From the NCBI GenBank assembly GCA_963920635.1, contig OY987302.1, positions 29,239,278 through 29,303,277 on the forward strand: 64,000 bases of DNA, read 5' to 3'. Both the position numbers and the translations under genes were made by a program. Position 1 is the stretch's first letter. Every line of letters begins with the position of its first letter. Positions 33,121-45,879 of the stretch are shown here, in pieces. Origin of the DNA: Pseudeuparius sepicola (Eukaryota > Arthropoda > Insecta > Coleoptera > Anthribidae). The notes beneath the pieces were generated by a model. That model had not been told where the DNA came from, ran no database searches, and saw nothing but the letters and a program-made list of their open reading frames with translations.

Positions 33121-36021
33121 TTGTTAAACATTACCAGTATTAATGGTGATAACTTTAGCATAATACATGTAAACATAAGAAGCATTTATAAAAACTTTGA
33201 TGAATTTATGGTGTTCTTAGAATCTACAGAGGTACAATTTGACATTATAGTCATGTCAGAAACCCACAATATACTTAATTTGAATGATTTTAATATACAA
33301 GGGTACAATGTATACTTTAATACTAGCACCCTGAACAGATGTGATGGTTGTGCAATATTTGCCAAAAAAGAACTTTGTTTTGACTATGTACTGTTAGTGG
33401 AAAATACACTTAAAATCGCTAAAATCTCAATACAGAAAAACAACAAAATCATAGAAATTTTTGCAACATACAGATGCTTTTCAACAAGCAAAGAGGAATT
33501 CTTGGATAATTTAAACAACATTTGGCGAAGAACTGTATTTGACAATAATCGAGTATATATTTTCACCGGTGATATAAACATTGACTTACTTTCAAATGAA
33601 CAAATAGTGACTAATAATTATCAAACAACAATGCAAAGTTATGGGTTTACAAGCATGATAAACAAAGCTACAAGAACAGAAGGCGACGCAGGGAGCTGCC
33701 TGGACCACTTTTTTGTAAGATGCCGAGTTAACGTTCTTTGTGAAATATCTGCTATAATACTGGAACATAAGCTCACGGATCATGATCCTATGATCCTATC
33801 CTGCTGACTATACCATTGAAACCCAAATTCAAACAACTGTTACTAATAAACGAAATTTTTACCAAATAATAAATCATGATAAACTTAAAAAATTAATGGA
33901 GGAAGTAGGATGGGATGATGTTATTCAGTACTGGGCAAGTGATATGTGTACAAATTTATTTATAGATAAACTTAATAATATGATATCTGATTGCACTAAA
34001 ACTAAATTAATAACTAGTAAAAAAAGACGAATAAAACCATGGATCACTGGTGGTTTGTTAGTATCAATTAGAACTAGAGATAAACTAAAAAAACAATGTA
34101 CATTAAACAGAAACAACCAAATTTTGCTTGATAAGTATAAAGATTATCGACACTTGCTTTCTATAATAATAAAAAAAAAAAATACTTGTACTACAGAGAA
34201 CTTGCACACAAAAATGCAAATAATCCAAAGAATCTCTGGGATGTTATTAAGGAGGCCACAAATGAACGGGGAAATAAATCAGAAATAACCAGTATTTTAG
34301 ACGGAGATAACATAGAATTAACTGATCCAAAAAGAATTGCCGATGAATTTAATGACTTCTTTATAAACGTGGGTAAACAACTAGCAGACAAAATTCAAGG
34401 TAACACTATAATTAGACCAAATGCGGGGGAGAGAGCAACTGATTCGTTTCTATTAAACCCTATATCTGAGGGAGAGATTATTAAACAAATACAAAGCTTA
34501 AAGGAGGGAGTAAAGGGTGGGGAAGACCGCATATGCTCAAGTTTAATAAAAAAATACAAAGAATATTTAATAACGCCACTAAATCATATAATTAATGTAA
34601 TCTTTAATACAGGTACCTTTCCCCAAAAATTGAAAACCACAGTAATTATTCCACTATATAAACAGGGAGACAGAAAATTAACAAACAACTATAGGCCAAT
34701 AGCCCTAACCAGCACGGTTAGCAAAGTGATTGAGAAATGCTTTAAATGTAAATTACTAAACTTCCTAGAAAAGAATAAAATTTTAAATGATAACCAATTT
34801 GCTTTTCGCGAGGGTTTAAGCACTGAGAATGCACTCTGTAAGGTCCCTGAGAAAATACTGAAAAACTTAGATCAAGGCAAGAAGGTCATAGCCGTCCTTC
34901 TAGACTTACAGAAGGCATTTGATACTGTGCCACATCATATCCTACTTAGAGTTTTGGACATTGTTGGACTCAGAGGAATTCCTAGAAACATTATAGAATC
35001 TTACTTATCGCACAGAAAACAAAGTGTAAATGTCTCTGGGAAAGAAAGTACCATACAGGAGGTGGGTATTGGTTTGCCGCAGGGCACAGTACTTTCTCCG
35101 GTGCTTTTTAACCTGTATATTAACGGAATATTCTCTGTATTGAAAGATGAAAATATATATTGCTTTGCGGATGATGCTGGGGTGATAATCGGTGGAAACG
35201 ACTGGGATTCGGCCAAGCAAATGGCGGAATTAGCTTTAATAAAAATCAAGGAGTGGTTGGATAATTCTTTACTCTCACTTAATATAAATAAAACCAAATT
35301 TGTTGCATTCTCCTTGTCATCACGTTCTTTGCCTGCTTTTCAAACTCTCATAATGCATGATACGCAGTGTCAACCAAATAATAGGACATGCAACTGTAGT
35401 CGTGTAATAGAACGAAAAACTAGTATAAAATATCTAGGGGTTATTCTAGATGAAACCTTTACATGGAAAGAACATGTTCAATATGTTACTAACAAAATTA
35501 GGAAATTAATATTTAAATTTTATGAACTAAGGCATGTCCTAACACTAAATACTCTAAAAGCAGTCTACTTTGCTCTTATTGAATCAATTATCAACTATGG
35601 AATAATAGTATGGGGAAATGCAGGCTCAACTATTTTGCAAAAATTACAAATAGCACAAAAATGGGTAATTAAAGTTATGCTTTTTAAAAATAAAAGGTAT
35701 CCTACAGAGCTAGTTTATAAAGACAGTCAACTATTCACACCATATCAACTGTATATAAAATCCATAATTAGGTTTATGTTAAAATACAATTATTATAAAG
35801 TAGATGTAAGCCATGGTCTAAATACAAGATTTGCAACAATAAACAATGTTGTACTGCAAAACCCACGACATAATATATGTCAAAATCATATTTACTGTAC
35901 AGGTCCAAAAATTTATAATATGTTGCCTCCGAACATTAAAACAAAACCATATTATAAAGTTAAAAATGAAATTAATAGGTGGATATTTGATAATAATATA
36001 GTTATAAGCTATGTCACATAA
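33121..36021 (+). pseudogene. LINE ORF2: APE endonuclease and reverse transcriptase (two frameshifts)
   Basis: Endonuclease blocks: HVNIRSI, IVMSETHN, TGDINIDLL and LTDHDPMI, with the catalytic N, E, D, D and H residues present. A frameshift near 33795 and another in the A-run near 34170 break the frame. RT blocks follow: NNYRPIALTSTVSKVIEKC, AVLLDLQKAFDTVPHH, GLPQGTVLSPVLFNLYI and the catalytic FADD (~35163). The post-RT region has SIKYLGVILDETFTWKEH and ESIINYGIIVWG. The frame ends at 36019-36021. Only two frameshifts and an intact active site suggest a fairly recent insertion. Confidence 0.85.
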
Positions 36022-36410
36022 TTAACATTTTAGCATTGTAAAACACTTTCAATCCTTCAATTGAGTATCACAACAATCACTCAAAACCTCATAATTACTG
36101 TTATAATATAGACAATAGCACACACACAATATTATAAATATCATTGTGTGCTAAAATTTTAGCAATAGTGAGAAATGTAATAAATATAAATTTAAATTTG
36201 TTTTACAATTTATTCCTATGAAGTTTAAAGTATATTATACCTTTGCTAGGTATTTATTCTTGTTGAGTATGAAGTTTGTTATATTATTATTATGTAATTT
36301 AATTGTAATTTAATTTAATTGTAATTGTAATTGTAATATTCTGTTCTATTCTGTGCTATTGCTACAAATAAACAAATAAACAAACATTCCAAGAAAGTGT
36401 GCGGAACGTA

Positions 36411-37491
36411 CAGGGTGTTCCCGTATATTTTGACCCACCCCTAGAGCCTTTATTTTTCGAAATTAGAAAGTTGTAGGGTACCAAGGTGTATTGTCCCAAA
36501 AATAATGGATTGTCAGGAATGCTCTTGCCTAAGTTGAAATGTTTTTCCATGGCAACCTTGATTAAATATAAAGATCATATTTATCTGCAATTTGGAATAT
36601 CATGTGAATGCTTAGAGCAAACATATAACATATTCAATGATCTGTATACCTAGATGACCCATTCAAATGACATTGTAATCCACGTTGATATACAATAAAA
36701 TATCAAAACAAAGACCTTGTAGTGGTGCACAGATGATCCGTGAATATATCGCCCACCAGTGGAAAGTTCAGTTTGATCCAGTATTTCTAGAACCACACAC
36801 GACGCATTTTAAGCGCCCCATCACTATTCACTATAATAGGTTGATAGTTAAACAAATGTAAAGAGTTTATTAGCGTTTTTAACCTGTACTCGGCGCACAC
36901 TACAACAAGAGACAGGCGTTCGGTCCTGCCGCGTCGTTGCCAAATCTATTACGCTTGCCCCAGTTTTCCTTCTATGCGACCAGGCTTAGTACATAATTTA
37001 ATATATTTTCAACAAGTGTATTTTAATATTACCAATTATAATATGATATATTATATAATGAAGTGATAATATTAACATAATTATATATGACTGATGACTT
37101 TGCTATATTTATATTGTAAGAAATGAGTGCTTTCATTATTTGTTACATTAGGGAAGTTGCAACTCTGCAGAAAAATTTTGTAAATAAACACCAAAATGTT
37201 GAGGACGAAGTTGTATATTGGATTATGGATCTAGATATATAGATCATTGAACATATTTATATTGTTGGAATCGAAAAAATGCGTGCAATTCAAAGATCCA
37301 CAAATATACAGGGTGTTTCATTAAAAAAAAGTAAGTTTATATTTTTTCATAAATTTGCGACGCTCATTTGTTTTATCTCGTAACAGATCCTAGCGGTTCA
37401 GAAAAAACCCTACAACTTTCATTTAAGTAATTTTTTCTAACTCGAAAAATAAAGAGTCTAGGGATGGGTCAAAATATACGGGAACACCCTG
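36411..37491. mobile_element. 1.08 kb MITE (CAGGGTGTTCCCG ends, TA duplication)
   Basis: The left end CAGGGTGTTCCCGTATATTT is mirrored at the right end, with about 75 bases of inverted repeat including TTTTGACCCA and CTTTATTTTTCGA. TA flanks both sides (36409-36410 and 37492-37493). A second CAGGGTGTTTCATT end near 37310 suggests a nested or composite structure. It splits the foldback repeat between CGGAACGTA and CTTAGAAAAATTAG. Confidence 0.82.
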
Positions 37492-37775
37492 TACTTAGAA
37501 AAATTAGAATCAGAAATAAACCCAAAGGGCGAAGAGACCCTTCTCCTTCAAGATCCACGATTTTCTGTAAAACGGGAAACTATCCATCCCCAAAGGAGCT
37601 AGTGTGAGGAATGGTATACCCAAAAAATGTCCAAAACACCCTTAGAAAAATAGGAACGGAAGACGCCACTTTAATTATGACCGATGGTGGAACGGGCTAG
37701 TAGACGAAAAATCGATGACGCTGTCTTCTTTTCGGCGTCGATGTTAGCGTCATTGACGCCAACTTCACCTTTGTC

Positions 37776-38192
37776 GCGGTCAGTACGCACATGAGAGTTT
37801 TATTTATTACCCTTGAGTGGGTTTTAGGCAAGGAGTTGGAGCGCGAGAATGCGCGTTATATAGTCTGCCCTGCTGGAATCTGTTTTGACTGAGCACTGAG
37901 CAGAAATGAATATAAATAGGTCGGTCTCGGTCATCGGTCCGGACAGTCCGTCCACAGATGTCACTTTGTTGACAATATAATTAGTGTTCACTAGCACAAA
38001 ATATATAGGCTATTCACTAGATACCATCGCAGCATAGCTGGGAATACCTAATACATTTCATTCCCGACTGTTTTAAGGGCACAATTTTTATTATTCCAGA
38101 AGTACAATTTCAAAATTTGGCATTGCTTATGATAAATATTTTGTTGGAATTTGGTTTTTAGTTAGGTTAGGTTCAACGTTCAACTTTCAATA
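37776..38192. other. Unassigned sequence
   Basis: No gene or repeat is recognised. There is a TATAAATA box near 37910 followed by a GTCGGTCTCGGTCATCGGTC stretch, which could be a promoter or LTR fragment, but without support. Confidence 0.3.
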
Positions 38193-38903
38193 GGGTTGCC
38201 ACCTTTTTGCAAAGTGAAAAAAGGACATTGCCAAAAATTCTTCTAGAAATTTTCTTACAAATTAAATTACAACAAAACATTAAAGTTTAAATTTTGTCAA
38301 AATTCGAAGTAATTAAATTACTAAAGTGGGCGAAAATTGGGTTACATTTTCATTTCCCTTGTCAAACACATTCTCTGAATATCTAGGTTGGATAGATTTT
38401 TGATAATATCAATATTATAAAATGGACTTGGGCACTAGTAATCCAGTAAAGTTGACAACGATGATAAAAACGATAATCCAGGTGTCAGGTCACCAGGAGC
38501 TAGTAGAGCATATCGTCGTCGAGCGTGTAATATCTCCAATGTGAAAAAAATCAAATTTTTCAGGAAAGCCAAAAAACTTCTCACTGTTAAATTATATCAT
38601 ATCTAAAATACTTTAATGCATAGTATATTGTAAAAAAATTAAACAAACTAATTAATTAAGGTGTGATAGCAGTAGAAGGTAAATAAAGACAAAAAAACTG
38701 ATTTTTTAGTCACATTGGAGGAATTATATTCTTGTCCAATAGCACATTGTTGGTATTTTTCAGGCTTGTAAATAGCAATAATCTAAGAAGACATGTATTT
38801 TTTAATCAAAGTTTAATAATGAAAAAATACGTTTCACTTATACCTACAAATTATGGAGCTATTGAACAACAAACAAGAATCTCAGAAAATGGCCATGAAC
38901 CTA

Positions 38904-39293
38904 CGAAGGCCTGGAAGTGACGTTCGCCTTTTTTTCTTTTTCCGCTTCTAAAATTTTGACTTATAAGTCGAAACTTTAAAATTTCGAAATATTGACCCAA
39001 AATATTGACTTTATAACTCGAAGCTTTAAAGTTTCGACTTACAAGTCGAAATATTAGTTCAATATTTCGACTTATAACTTATAAGTCGAAATATTGAACT
39101 AATATTTCGACTTATAACTCGTAACTTTAAAGCTTCAACTTATAAGTCGAAATATTGATGGTCAATATTTCGACTTATAAGTCAAAACTTTAAAGCTTCG
39201 AGTTATAAGTCGAAATTTTAAAGTTTCGACTTATAAGTTAAAATTTTAGGAGCGGATCTAGAAAAAAAGGCGAGTGTCCCTTCCAGGCCTTCT
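38904..39293. mobile_element. 390 bp MITE built from TTATAAGTCGAAA palindromic repeats
   Basis: Ends GAAGGCCTGGAAG and CTTCCAGGCCTTC form inverted repeats that extend into GTGACGTTCGCC-like and GGCGAGTGTCCC-like sequence. TA flanks both sides (38902-38903 and 39294-39295). The interior is almost wholly CTTATAAGTCGAAA and its complement with AAACTTTAAA spacers. No coding capacity. Confidence 0.8.
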
Positions 39294-39295
39294 TA

Positions 39296-40200
39296 TGAAC
39301 CCATTATCTAGTTCATCTTGTCAAATTGAGCCCAACTTTAAACGGTAATTAATCCATTGTAGGTCACTGTGGATATTCTTTCTCAGTTTTAAATTAATCT
39401 ATAATAAATTAAGTATGCAATCTACTTCATAATTTATCTGAACGATCTTATCAGGTGTGAATACGTTTACACAATGCGTCCACCTAATATATATGTGATC
39501 CAAATGTAACACGGGAACATTCTTTTTATAGATCAAAGTGAAAATTAGATTTTCAAAATCGTATTTTAGCGAAACATTACCTACACCCATGCCTTGAATA
39601 AATATTAATATTACTGTTTGTGTTTTGGTAGGGAAATTATTAAAAAGTGTTTACTAAAAATTATAAATGATTTTTTAAATTATGGTCAAATAGGTATAAA
39701 GCGTGGGCCAACTGGCAAATGAGACAGTACCTATATTCTGTAGGTTCATACAATCACATAATAAGGTAATAAAATTTACAATGTGCAAGTAAGTACCTAT
39801 ACTTAAAACTATTTAAAACATTCTACATTCTACAAATATTTGGCGCAGTTATTTAAACAATTTTTTTAAAAGCTTTATAAACTCAAGCACTAAAATTAAA
39901 TGTACCTAACTATCAAAACATTGAGATTATAAATTTTACCCGAAGAATAGCTCCGATGTACTGAATCGAAATATCAAAATATATCCAATGTGACAGCCAG
40001 ACGTCACATCGGAGATATTTTTAGAACGGGTAATATCAACGATGTTACATAAATGCACATAAGAGATGTTTTTGTCTCATTCTGCAGTACCGCAGCACAT
40101 TAGAGATGTTAATATCAGGTATACGTAGGGGTAAATACTATTATTTCACATTGTGGGTATTCTACATAGACGCGCTATGTTAAAATGAACCTAAATGTGT
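39296..40200. other. AT-rich interior of the nested element
   Basis: No coding frame of note. Contains repeats of the (T)CAC/ATTGGAGATATT and TAATATCA words near 39970-40125. Confidence 0.4.
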
Positions 40201-40400
40201 CAAAACCCGAATTTGGCCCTAATTGCCACATTGGAGGTATTACACGCTCGACGACGATATGTCGCTTTCCGAACTCGAACTATACCGACCCCGTCACCCC
40301 TAAGGTTATTAAAAAGGACATTTTAGGGCTAAAAAAGTCGCAAGGATAATTTATGTGAAAAAAGGACTGTTCTTTTCAAAAAAAGACAGGTGGCAACCCT

Positions 40401-41435
40401 AACTTTCAACTACATATAAAACAACAGAATAAGGTACCTTTTCTTCTGCTTTTACCTTTCTTTGGGCTGGGTGGCAACACCGTTCAATCAGGTGCAAAAG
40501 GGTAAATATAGGAACCCACAATAACAATTTTCTAGGGTCGTGACATCACGGCCCTAAAACTTTGATTGCAACATGAAAGTTGATTTAAGCGAGAAGATAG
40601 GTAAAATAGGTAGTTAAATCGTGATTTTCATTTATTTGTAGAACTTTTATTGTTCGATATTTTTAACAAAATTTGGAACAAATTTGTTTTAGGGGATGCC
40701 CAATCCAGTCGCGTAATCAGAATTTTTATAAAAATATGTCTATACTAAAATCTCTCTTTAACTGTACACTATATAGATTTATGTTGCATATCCCTAGAAT
40801 TTCTGACGACAGAGCCATACTCAGAAAATTTGATGTTTTGTTAGGATATGGCATTATTTTATTTTAATATCAGTATCCTTTATTACATTTTCTGTGATGT
40901 CCATATTAAATATATGTGGTAACAAAGAATTCTCTTTCATTTTGATTTAAATGCGGCTCAAAAAATCCAGTTTAAATATCTGACATATTCTGTGAATATG
41001 CAAAGTGGCTTAATGTGCGCCTAAATGCCGCTAACTTTGGTTAACTAAATTTTAAAAATGCCATTCCTGGTGTCTAGTTAAAGAGAGATTTGAGTATGTT
41101 TTGTCGAATTTTGAAAATATGTCTTAGTAGGTCTTGGTTTTTTAAAATAAAATGTGACGTTTTGCGCTAAAGTACAGTTTTTGATGCCCTATCGTTAAAA
41201 AGAACTAGATCAAAATCGGATGATAAATGCAGATTTTATGCCAGTGTTCCGGTTTGAAGTTGGTCACACTGTATATTTGGGCGGTAATTTTATTTCTCAA
41301 AAGTTTAATTTATTTTTTCAAATGGACTACTTGATTAATTTTAAGATAATAGAGGAATTAGACCTGTCAATTTGTTATTTTGATCAATTTGGGAGCTTGA
41401 AACTTGGTTCATGGGAAAAAGCATTCTATTAATAA
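40401..41435. other. AT-rich sequence without recognisable gene
   Basis: Two short frames (40673-40867 and 41220-41432) have no family features. No clear inverted or tandem structure. Confidence 0.4.
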
Positions 41436-41439
41436 ATGG

Positions 41440-41590
41440 AGAATGGCGCGTAGGCGTTTATAAGCCTGCCGCGGTTTCAGTGCGGCGACAACTTGGCACC
41501 CCTCAAGTTGGTGACGCTCCGAGGTCGGTACTTGTTTGTTGTATATTCAATTAAATAAAGGCCGTTTATTATTATTATTATTATTAGAAT
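41440..41590 (+). repeat. Retroposon 3' end with (TTA)n tail
   Basis: A GC-richer segment (GGCGTTTATAAGCCTGCCGC, then CAACTTGGCACCCCTCAAGTTG, a hairpin-capable stretch) leads to AATAAAGGCCGTTTATT and six or so ATT units. The form is a 5'-truncated LINE or SINE end. Its tail is the type of site the Dong-like elements use. Confidence 0.5.
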
Positions 41591-42094
41591 AGACTTATGG
41601 ATATGTGCAGAAGAAATGACAAAATAATAATGAATGCAGGGTTAAGGCAAAAATTACCCCGAGCCCGTTAACAAGAAAAATAATGATATCATTGTGGTTA
41701 CCAATGCATAAAGACATTAGATTGTGGAATGTATAATATGTGTTGTGATTGCCCAACATAAGTAGGTTAGTCCAAAATTATGCATATGCAGTATTGCGTT
41801 TCTGGAGACGGCAACGAAATCAGAATCAAGAATCTCGTTTTTGCAGCGCACTAGCTAAGTACTGGTCCTACGCATAGTGCACTAATGTCTACCACAAATT
41901 GGGAAAATTCTTAGTCACTACATCAGAAAACAAAAATTGAATAAATTAAAAGGGACGTGTATTTGTATAGCACAGTAATAATCATTGAGAATGAAATAAA
42001 TTGTTTCAAATTCTTATTTCCAGAGATGTTTTCGTATCTTGCAGTTTACCAAGAAATGATGCCAGCAGCAAAATTGATATATGGGGCAACCCCA

Positions 42095-42640
42095 AAAGAA
42101 AAAATTCAGAAAACAAGAAAAATCCAAATTTCCACAATTGATTTTTCACCAGCTGGAAATATTTACCAAAATGGCACTGTAGGCATGCTAGACACTGGGG
42201 TAGCACAGAAACGAAAAACTCAGATGCGTACATGGCAATCGGGGATCAAAAAATAAGAAAAATCCAAATTTCCACAATTGATTTTTCATCAGCTTGAAAT
42301 ATTTACCAAAATGGCACTAGAGGCATGCTGGACACTGGGGTAGCACAGAAACAAAAAAATTCAGGTGCGTACGTGGCAATCGGGGGATAAAAAAACAAGA
42401 AAAATACAAATTTTCACAATAATTATTGATTTTTTGCAGCTTGAAATATTTACCAAAATGGCACTAGAGAGAGGCATGCTGGACACTGGGGTAGCACAGA
42501 AACGAAAAAACTTAGGTGCGTATGTGGCAATCGGGGGATCAAAAAACAAGAAAAATCCAAATTTTCACAATTGATTTTTTGCAGCTTGAAATATTTACCA
42601 AAAGGGCATTAGAGGCATGCTGGACACTGGGGAAGAAAAA
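42095..42640 (+). repeat. Tandem repeat, ~140 bp period, about four units
   Basis: The word AGGCATGCT(A/G)GACACTGGGG recurs at about 42181, 42321, 42472 and 42612, giving spacings of 140, 151 and 140. Each unit also has TTGAAATATTTACCAAA, GGCACT and GGCAATCGGGG. Open frames across it are by-products of the period. It is probably satellite-like. Confidence 0.9.
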
Positions 42641-43512
42641 TTCTAATATTGTTATAACAAATGGTGTTTCTAATAATAATATATTGAAAATATTTTAGTT
42701 GATGTAAAAATATACTTTAGGTTAAACAAATAATATTTTTTTTGTGAATAAAATTTGAAAAAGTCACAAGTATAAGTATTTTATTAGTGTGTACTTCATG
42801 CGAAAACTCCAACCCCCCTCTATTATTTCTTTATTTTTTGTTGATAAGATATTATAAAAGTTGCAATGTAACCACTACGTTAGACATCTATTTTTTCACA
42901 TTACAACAGTAGTGTCGAATATACAGTGTCCGGCAGAAAGTACACACTACATGTTTTTTTAAAATATTAATTTATCAGAAAATTTTATTCTTGATAAAAG
43001 TTTGTGCATTCCTGCAAACTCAAAACGCAGTTTTCAAACTTTGGATATCTCATTTCGTATATGGGGGAGGTTCGAAAATATGAAAAAGACTTGAGGTATT
43101 TTTAATTTTAGAGAAAACCCGTATTATGAAAAGTTTAGCATTAAAAGGTAAGGCCAGCAATGAAGTTTCAAGTTTCTATTCCATAAAACACCTTTTCGAT
43201 ATTTTTATGATTTACCCCGTGTAGAAAATAAAACCACCACTTTATTTAATATGCCAGTTCCATTTCAGATTTATCACTATTCATAAACAAATACAAATTT
43301 TTCTGGCGCAAACTTTCTGTGTATTATTTCTTTACTCCATGGCATATCATTTTTTATGAGTATGCATTTGGTAATATAATTTACCTAAATGGGTTTGAAA
43401 TAGTCAATTCAATTCGAGCGATGACCTACTATAAACTTTTTCGACTACAAACTTGGCTTTATTGTTTTTTATATAAGTCATCTTTCGAACAATATCTAGA
43501 GCTGACACCTAT
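42641..43512. other. AT-rich sequence; one lone inverted-repeat-type end
   Basis: TATACAGTGTCCGGCAGAAAG at 42920 looks like the terminus of a TA-type element, but no partner is seen. The frame at 43319-43549 has no motif and runs into the Gypsy-2 LTR. Confidence 0.4.
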
Positions 43513-45787
43513 TGCAACGCTATTTATTGTTGTCTCAAAAACTGTATAGATTATGTACCATGTATACCAATGTATTCGTCGATGAAGGTGTGGTAGCCGC
43601 CAGCTTTTAAACAGTGACGACGAGCGTGGGTATAAAGATGACTGGGAAGGTGCCACTTAGTTTGTTACCACCCCTCACTCTATGTAAGTGAGAAACAAAC
43701 CAAGAAAATTCTCGGTAGGTATTTTTGCCAAACTCGAAATTCAATTTAAATAATAATAAAAATAAAATAAAACAAGATTTCAGACCGTCTACTAAACTTA
43801 CTAAACTTACTAGGGTTCGGACAAACAGTAAACACTGGCTGTCGACAGACAACAAAGTTGTAATTATTCTCTTTTGGTGCTCTACACCACTATCCAAAAT
43901 AACACAACTGTCTAGGTCTTCCTAGATTCACCGACAAATTATTCTTACAGATATTTTAAAATAAATTGATGTTATTAATAATAATACTTAATGAATGTGA
44001 TACTACAAGTTGGTTTATATCCCCGAACGTGTACACGTGCAGTTTACACAACGATCGCATAAGATCAATAACATACGCAGCAAGATCATAACCTATACGC
44101 AAAAGTTCAACACGACGAACGCTATTGTTCACAACAAATAAACGCAAAATGTCACGACATACGCAGAAAGGAGCTATGATAGCATACGCTCTCCCTTATT
44201 CACGCGATAAATGTTTTTGATATATAAAAAGAAAATGATCATGCAACATTTAGCTGTTGGTGACCCTTCAATGCGGCGAGGTCCTCAGATGAAGGTCCTC
44301 GTAGCCATCCACAGAGCGATCAGGTGGTAACAAAATGCACTCCGTCACTCCGGCGCCTCAAGGGACAATGTAGGTACACCCGGATCTTGTAGTCGAAACC
44401 AAAAATTCAAAACTTGCAGTCCAATGAAAACAAATCAGTTCCAGCAGAAAAAAACTAGGCTGGACCCGAAAAACCCTAAAAATAAATTACACGATTGGTA
44501 TTTTATTAATCAATTCCTATAACGAACTTTGAGACTAAATTTAGTTCCCAAAAAAAAAAAAAACACAATAAACCTAACCTACCTCCAAACGAGGGTTTTT
44601 TCCAGTTGAATTCTCCCAAAATAACCTTGAATTTACTGTTGGAAATTCAGTGAGTCGACACCAATTTTTTTTATGAATCCGAACAATGGTTCTAAAATAA
44701 AAAACACAATCAGAAATATGAACTAAAATGAAAGGCACAGATTAGCTTACCAACAGATATTATTACTCCCAAGATGGAATGGGGTCCTTTTACGTAGGTT
44801 CCAGGTCCAATTGTTCAACAGAGCAATTTAATCCCACAAAAGCGGATAGAGGACCAATAACCATCAATCACAACCACAATCGGTATTGGACCTCCAGTTA
44901 CACGTGCAGGCAGTCGAAATAATCCTTGAAGTACACAAGACGAGCCAGAAACTACACTCGTAATCGACTAATCCGCCGCCGGAAAAACTTCCCGATTTGC
45001 CGTGCTTCAAACGGAACACCAGAACTCGAAGTGCCAAATTACTGGCAAAAACTAAATCCGTTGGCGATCACAAAAAACAACCCAAATCCAATAAATCGTG
45101 ATGCGAAGGACATCTACACTCTGCCTATGAAAACAAATATAGAATCTGTCGAAATCCACGAATATAGAAGAAACTTCCGCGAAGGCTCTGAGAACTGCCA
45201 AAACCAGCCAAAAACAATCTGAACAAAAGCAAAACATTGTTCGCTCGACAGAGCTCGAAGACCAACCACAGAAGGTAAGTTCACAACAAAACCACTTGCA
45301 CTACGACTCATCAACAGCAAAAAGCACCTAGGTACATTCCTAACTCACTATTTTTCAGGAAACAAATTACTACAAAGCCAAGAAACATCCATGCAAAGCT
45401 AGCGCAAACATCTTCCGAAAGCTAAGAGGGTTTATTAGACGATGAAACAAAATCTCTTCGACCTAGTGAAACTACTACAGTCCGACAAACGAAAGAAGTC
45501 CAATGAAAAACTCAGTCTATCCGCCGACGCCCACATTAATAACATACGGATGGCGCTTAGACTGAGTTTTTCATTAGACTTCTTTCGTTTGCCGGAGTAT
45601 AATAAAAGTGGTATTGTGAATAAATTAAATAAACTATTCGAAGTTTTTACCCGTTCATTTACTCCAACTACAACGAATTGATTTTTCTAAACAAAACCAT
45701 TTCTTTCACAAGCAGTGATCCCAGATGATCCACCAAAATTTCAAAAGGACTACCTCTTGGATTGAGAGCTGTCTTTTTAGCGTAACA
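43513..45787 (-). repeat. Gypsy-2 3' LTR (left, complete; ~2.3 kb)
   Basis: Its first ~1.57 kb (43513-45086) repeats at 51787-53295 with few differences. On the plus strand it starts TGCAACGC and ends GCGTAACA at 45787, directly against TCCCCCCT, the complement of a polypurine tract. The part 45087-45787 has no partner because the right LTR is truncated. It contains a hairpin at about 45482-45603. The left copy has about 58 bases near 44692-44750 that the right copy lacks. Confidence 0.75.
45482..45603. repeat. Hairpin within the Gypsy-2 LTR
   Basis: The left stem ACAAACGAAAGAAGTC, AATGAAAAACTCAGTCTA pairs with TAGACTGAGTTTTTCATTAG and GACTTCTTTCGTTTG on the right. The loop is about 30-40 bases (near 45519-45560). 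A stem of roughly 40 bp with few mismatches. Confidence 0.8.
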
Positions 45788-45800
45788 AATCCCCCCTAAC
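45788..45800 (-). other. Gypsy-2 polypurine tract
   Basis: Minus strand reads GGTTAGGGGGGATT, directly before the LTR start TGTTACGC. Fits the plus-strand primer of reverse transcription. Confidence 0.7.
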
Positions 45801-45879
45801 CTTCAAGAAAATTGGCCATTTTTGTTCAATTTTCACTCGCAATCCAAATCTCACTCATCCTTGTCCGGAGGATGACTTT

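Larger units (their letters stand above)
32041..36386 (+). mobile_element. Nearly full-length CR1/Jockey-type LINE
   Basis: About 4.35 kb with ORF1 (PHD-like finger, coiled coil), an APE endonuclease/RT ORF2, and a 3' tail of AAATAAAC-like repeats (36363-36385). It splits a repeat unit of the foldback element: the unit stops after GCTTATCTGTC on the left and resumes at ATTCCAAGAAAGTGTGCGG on the right. It therefore inserted after the foldback element. Confidence 0.85.
31015..37775. mobile_element. Large foldback element, interrupted by a LINE and a MITE
   Basis: The left end (31015-31140: GAAGTTGGCGTCACTGACTC, then ACTAGCCCATTCCACCATCG) is inverted at the right end (37610-37775: CGATGGTGGAACGGGCTAGT, then TTGACGCCAACTTC). 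Inside are diverged ~150 bp repeats, forward on the left and inverted on the right. Subtracting the LINE (32041-36386) and MITE (36411-37491) leaves about 1.3 kb. Subterminal repeats in a long inverted arrangement resemble Foldback-type elements. No transposase was found. Confidence 0.75.
38505..40265. repeat. Inverted pair with CGTCGTCGAGCGTGTAATA and CCAATGTG words
   Basis: ATATCGTCGTCGAGCGTGTA followed by TCTCCAATGTG near 38508 is mirrored near 40218-40262. Further CACATTGGAG or CCAATGTG copies lie near 38710 and 39977. The region looks like a second inverted-repeat element inside the outer one, with the CCAATGTG word as an internal repeat. Confidence 0.55.
38193..40398. mobile_element. 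TA-flanked element with GGGTTGCCACCT ends, containing nested elements
   Basis: The left end GGGTTGCCACCTTTTTGC and right end AGACAGGTGGCAACCC are inverted, with TA outside (38191-38192 and 40399-40400). CTTTCAA-like sequence borders both sides. Both arms include AAAAAAGGAC. Inside lie the 38505-40265 inverted pair and the 390 bp element at 38904-39293. No transposase frame was found. Confidence 0.65.
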
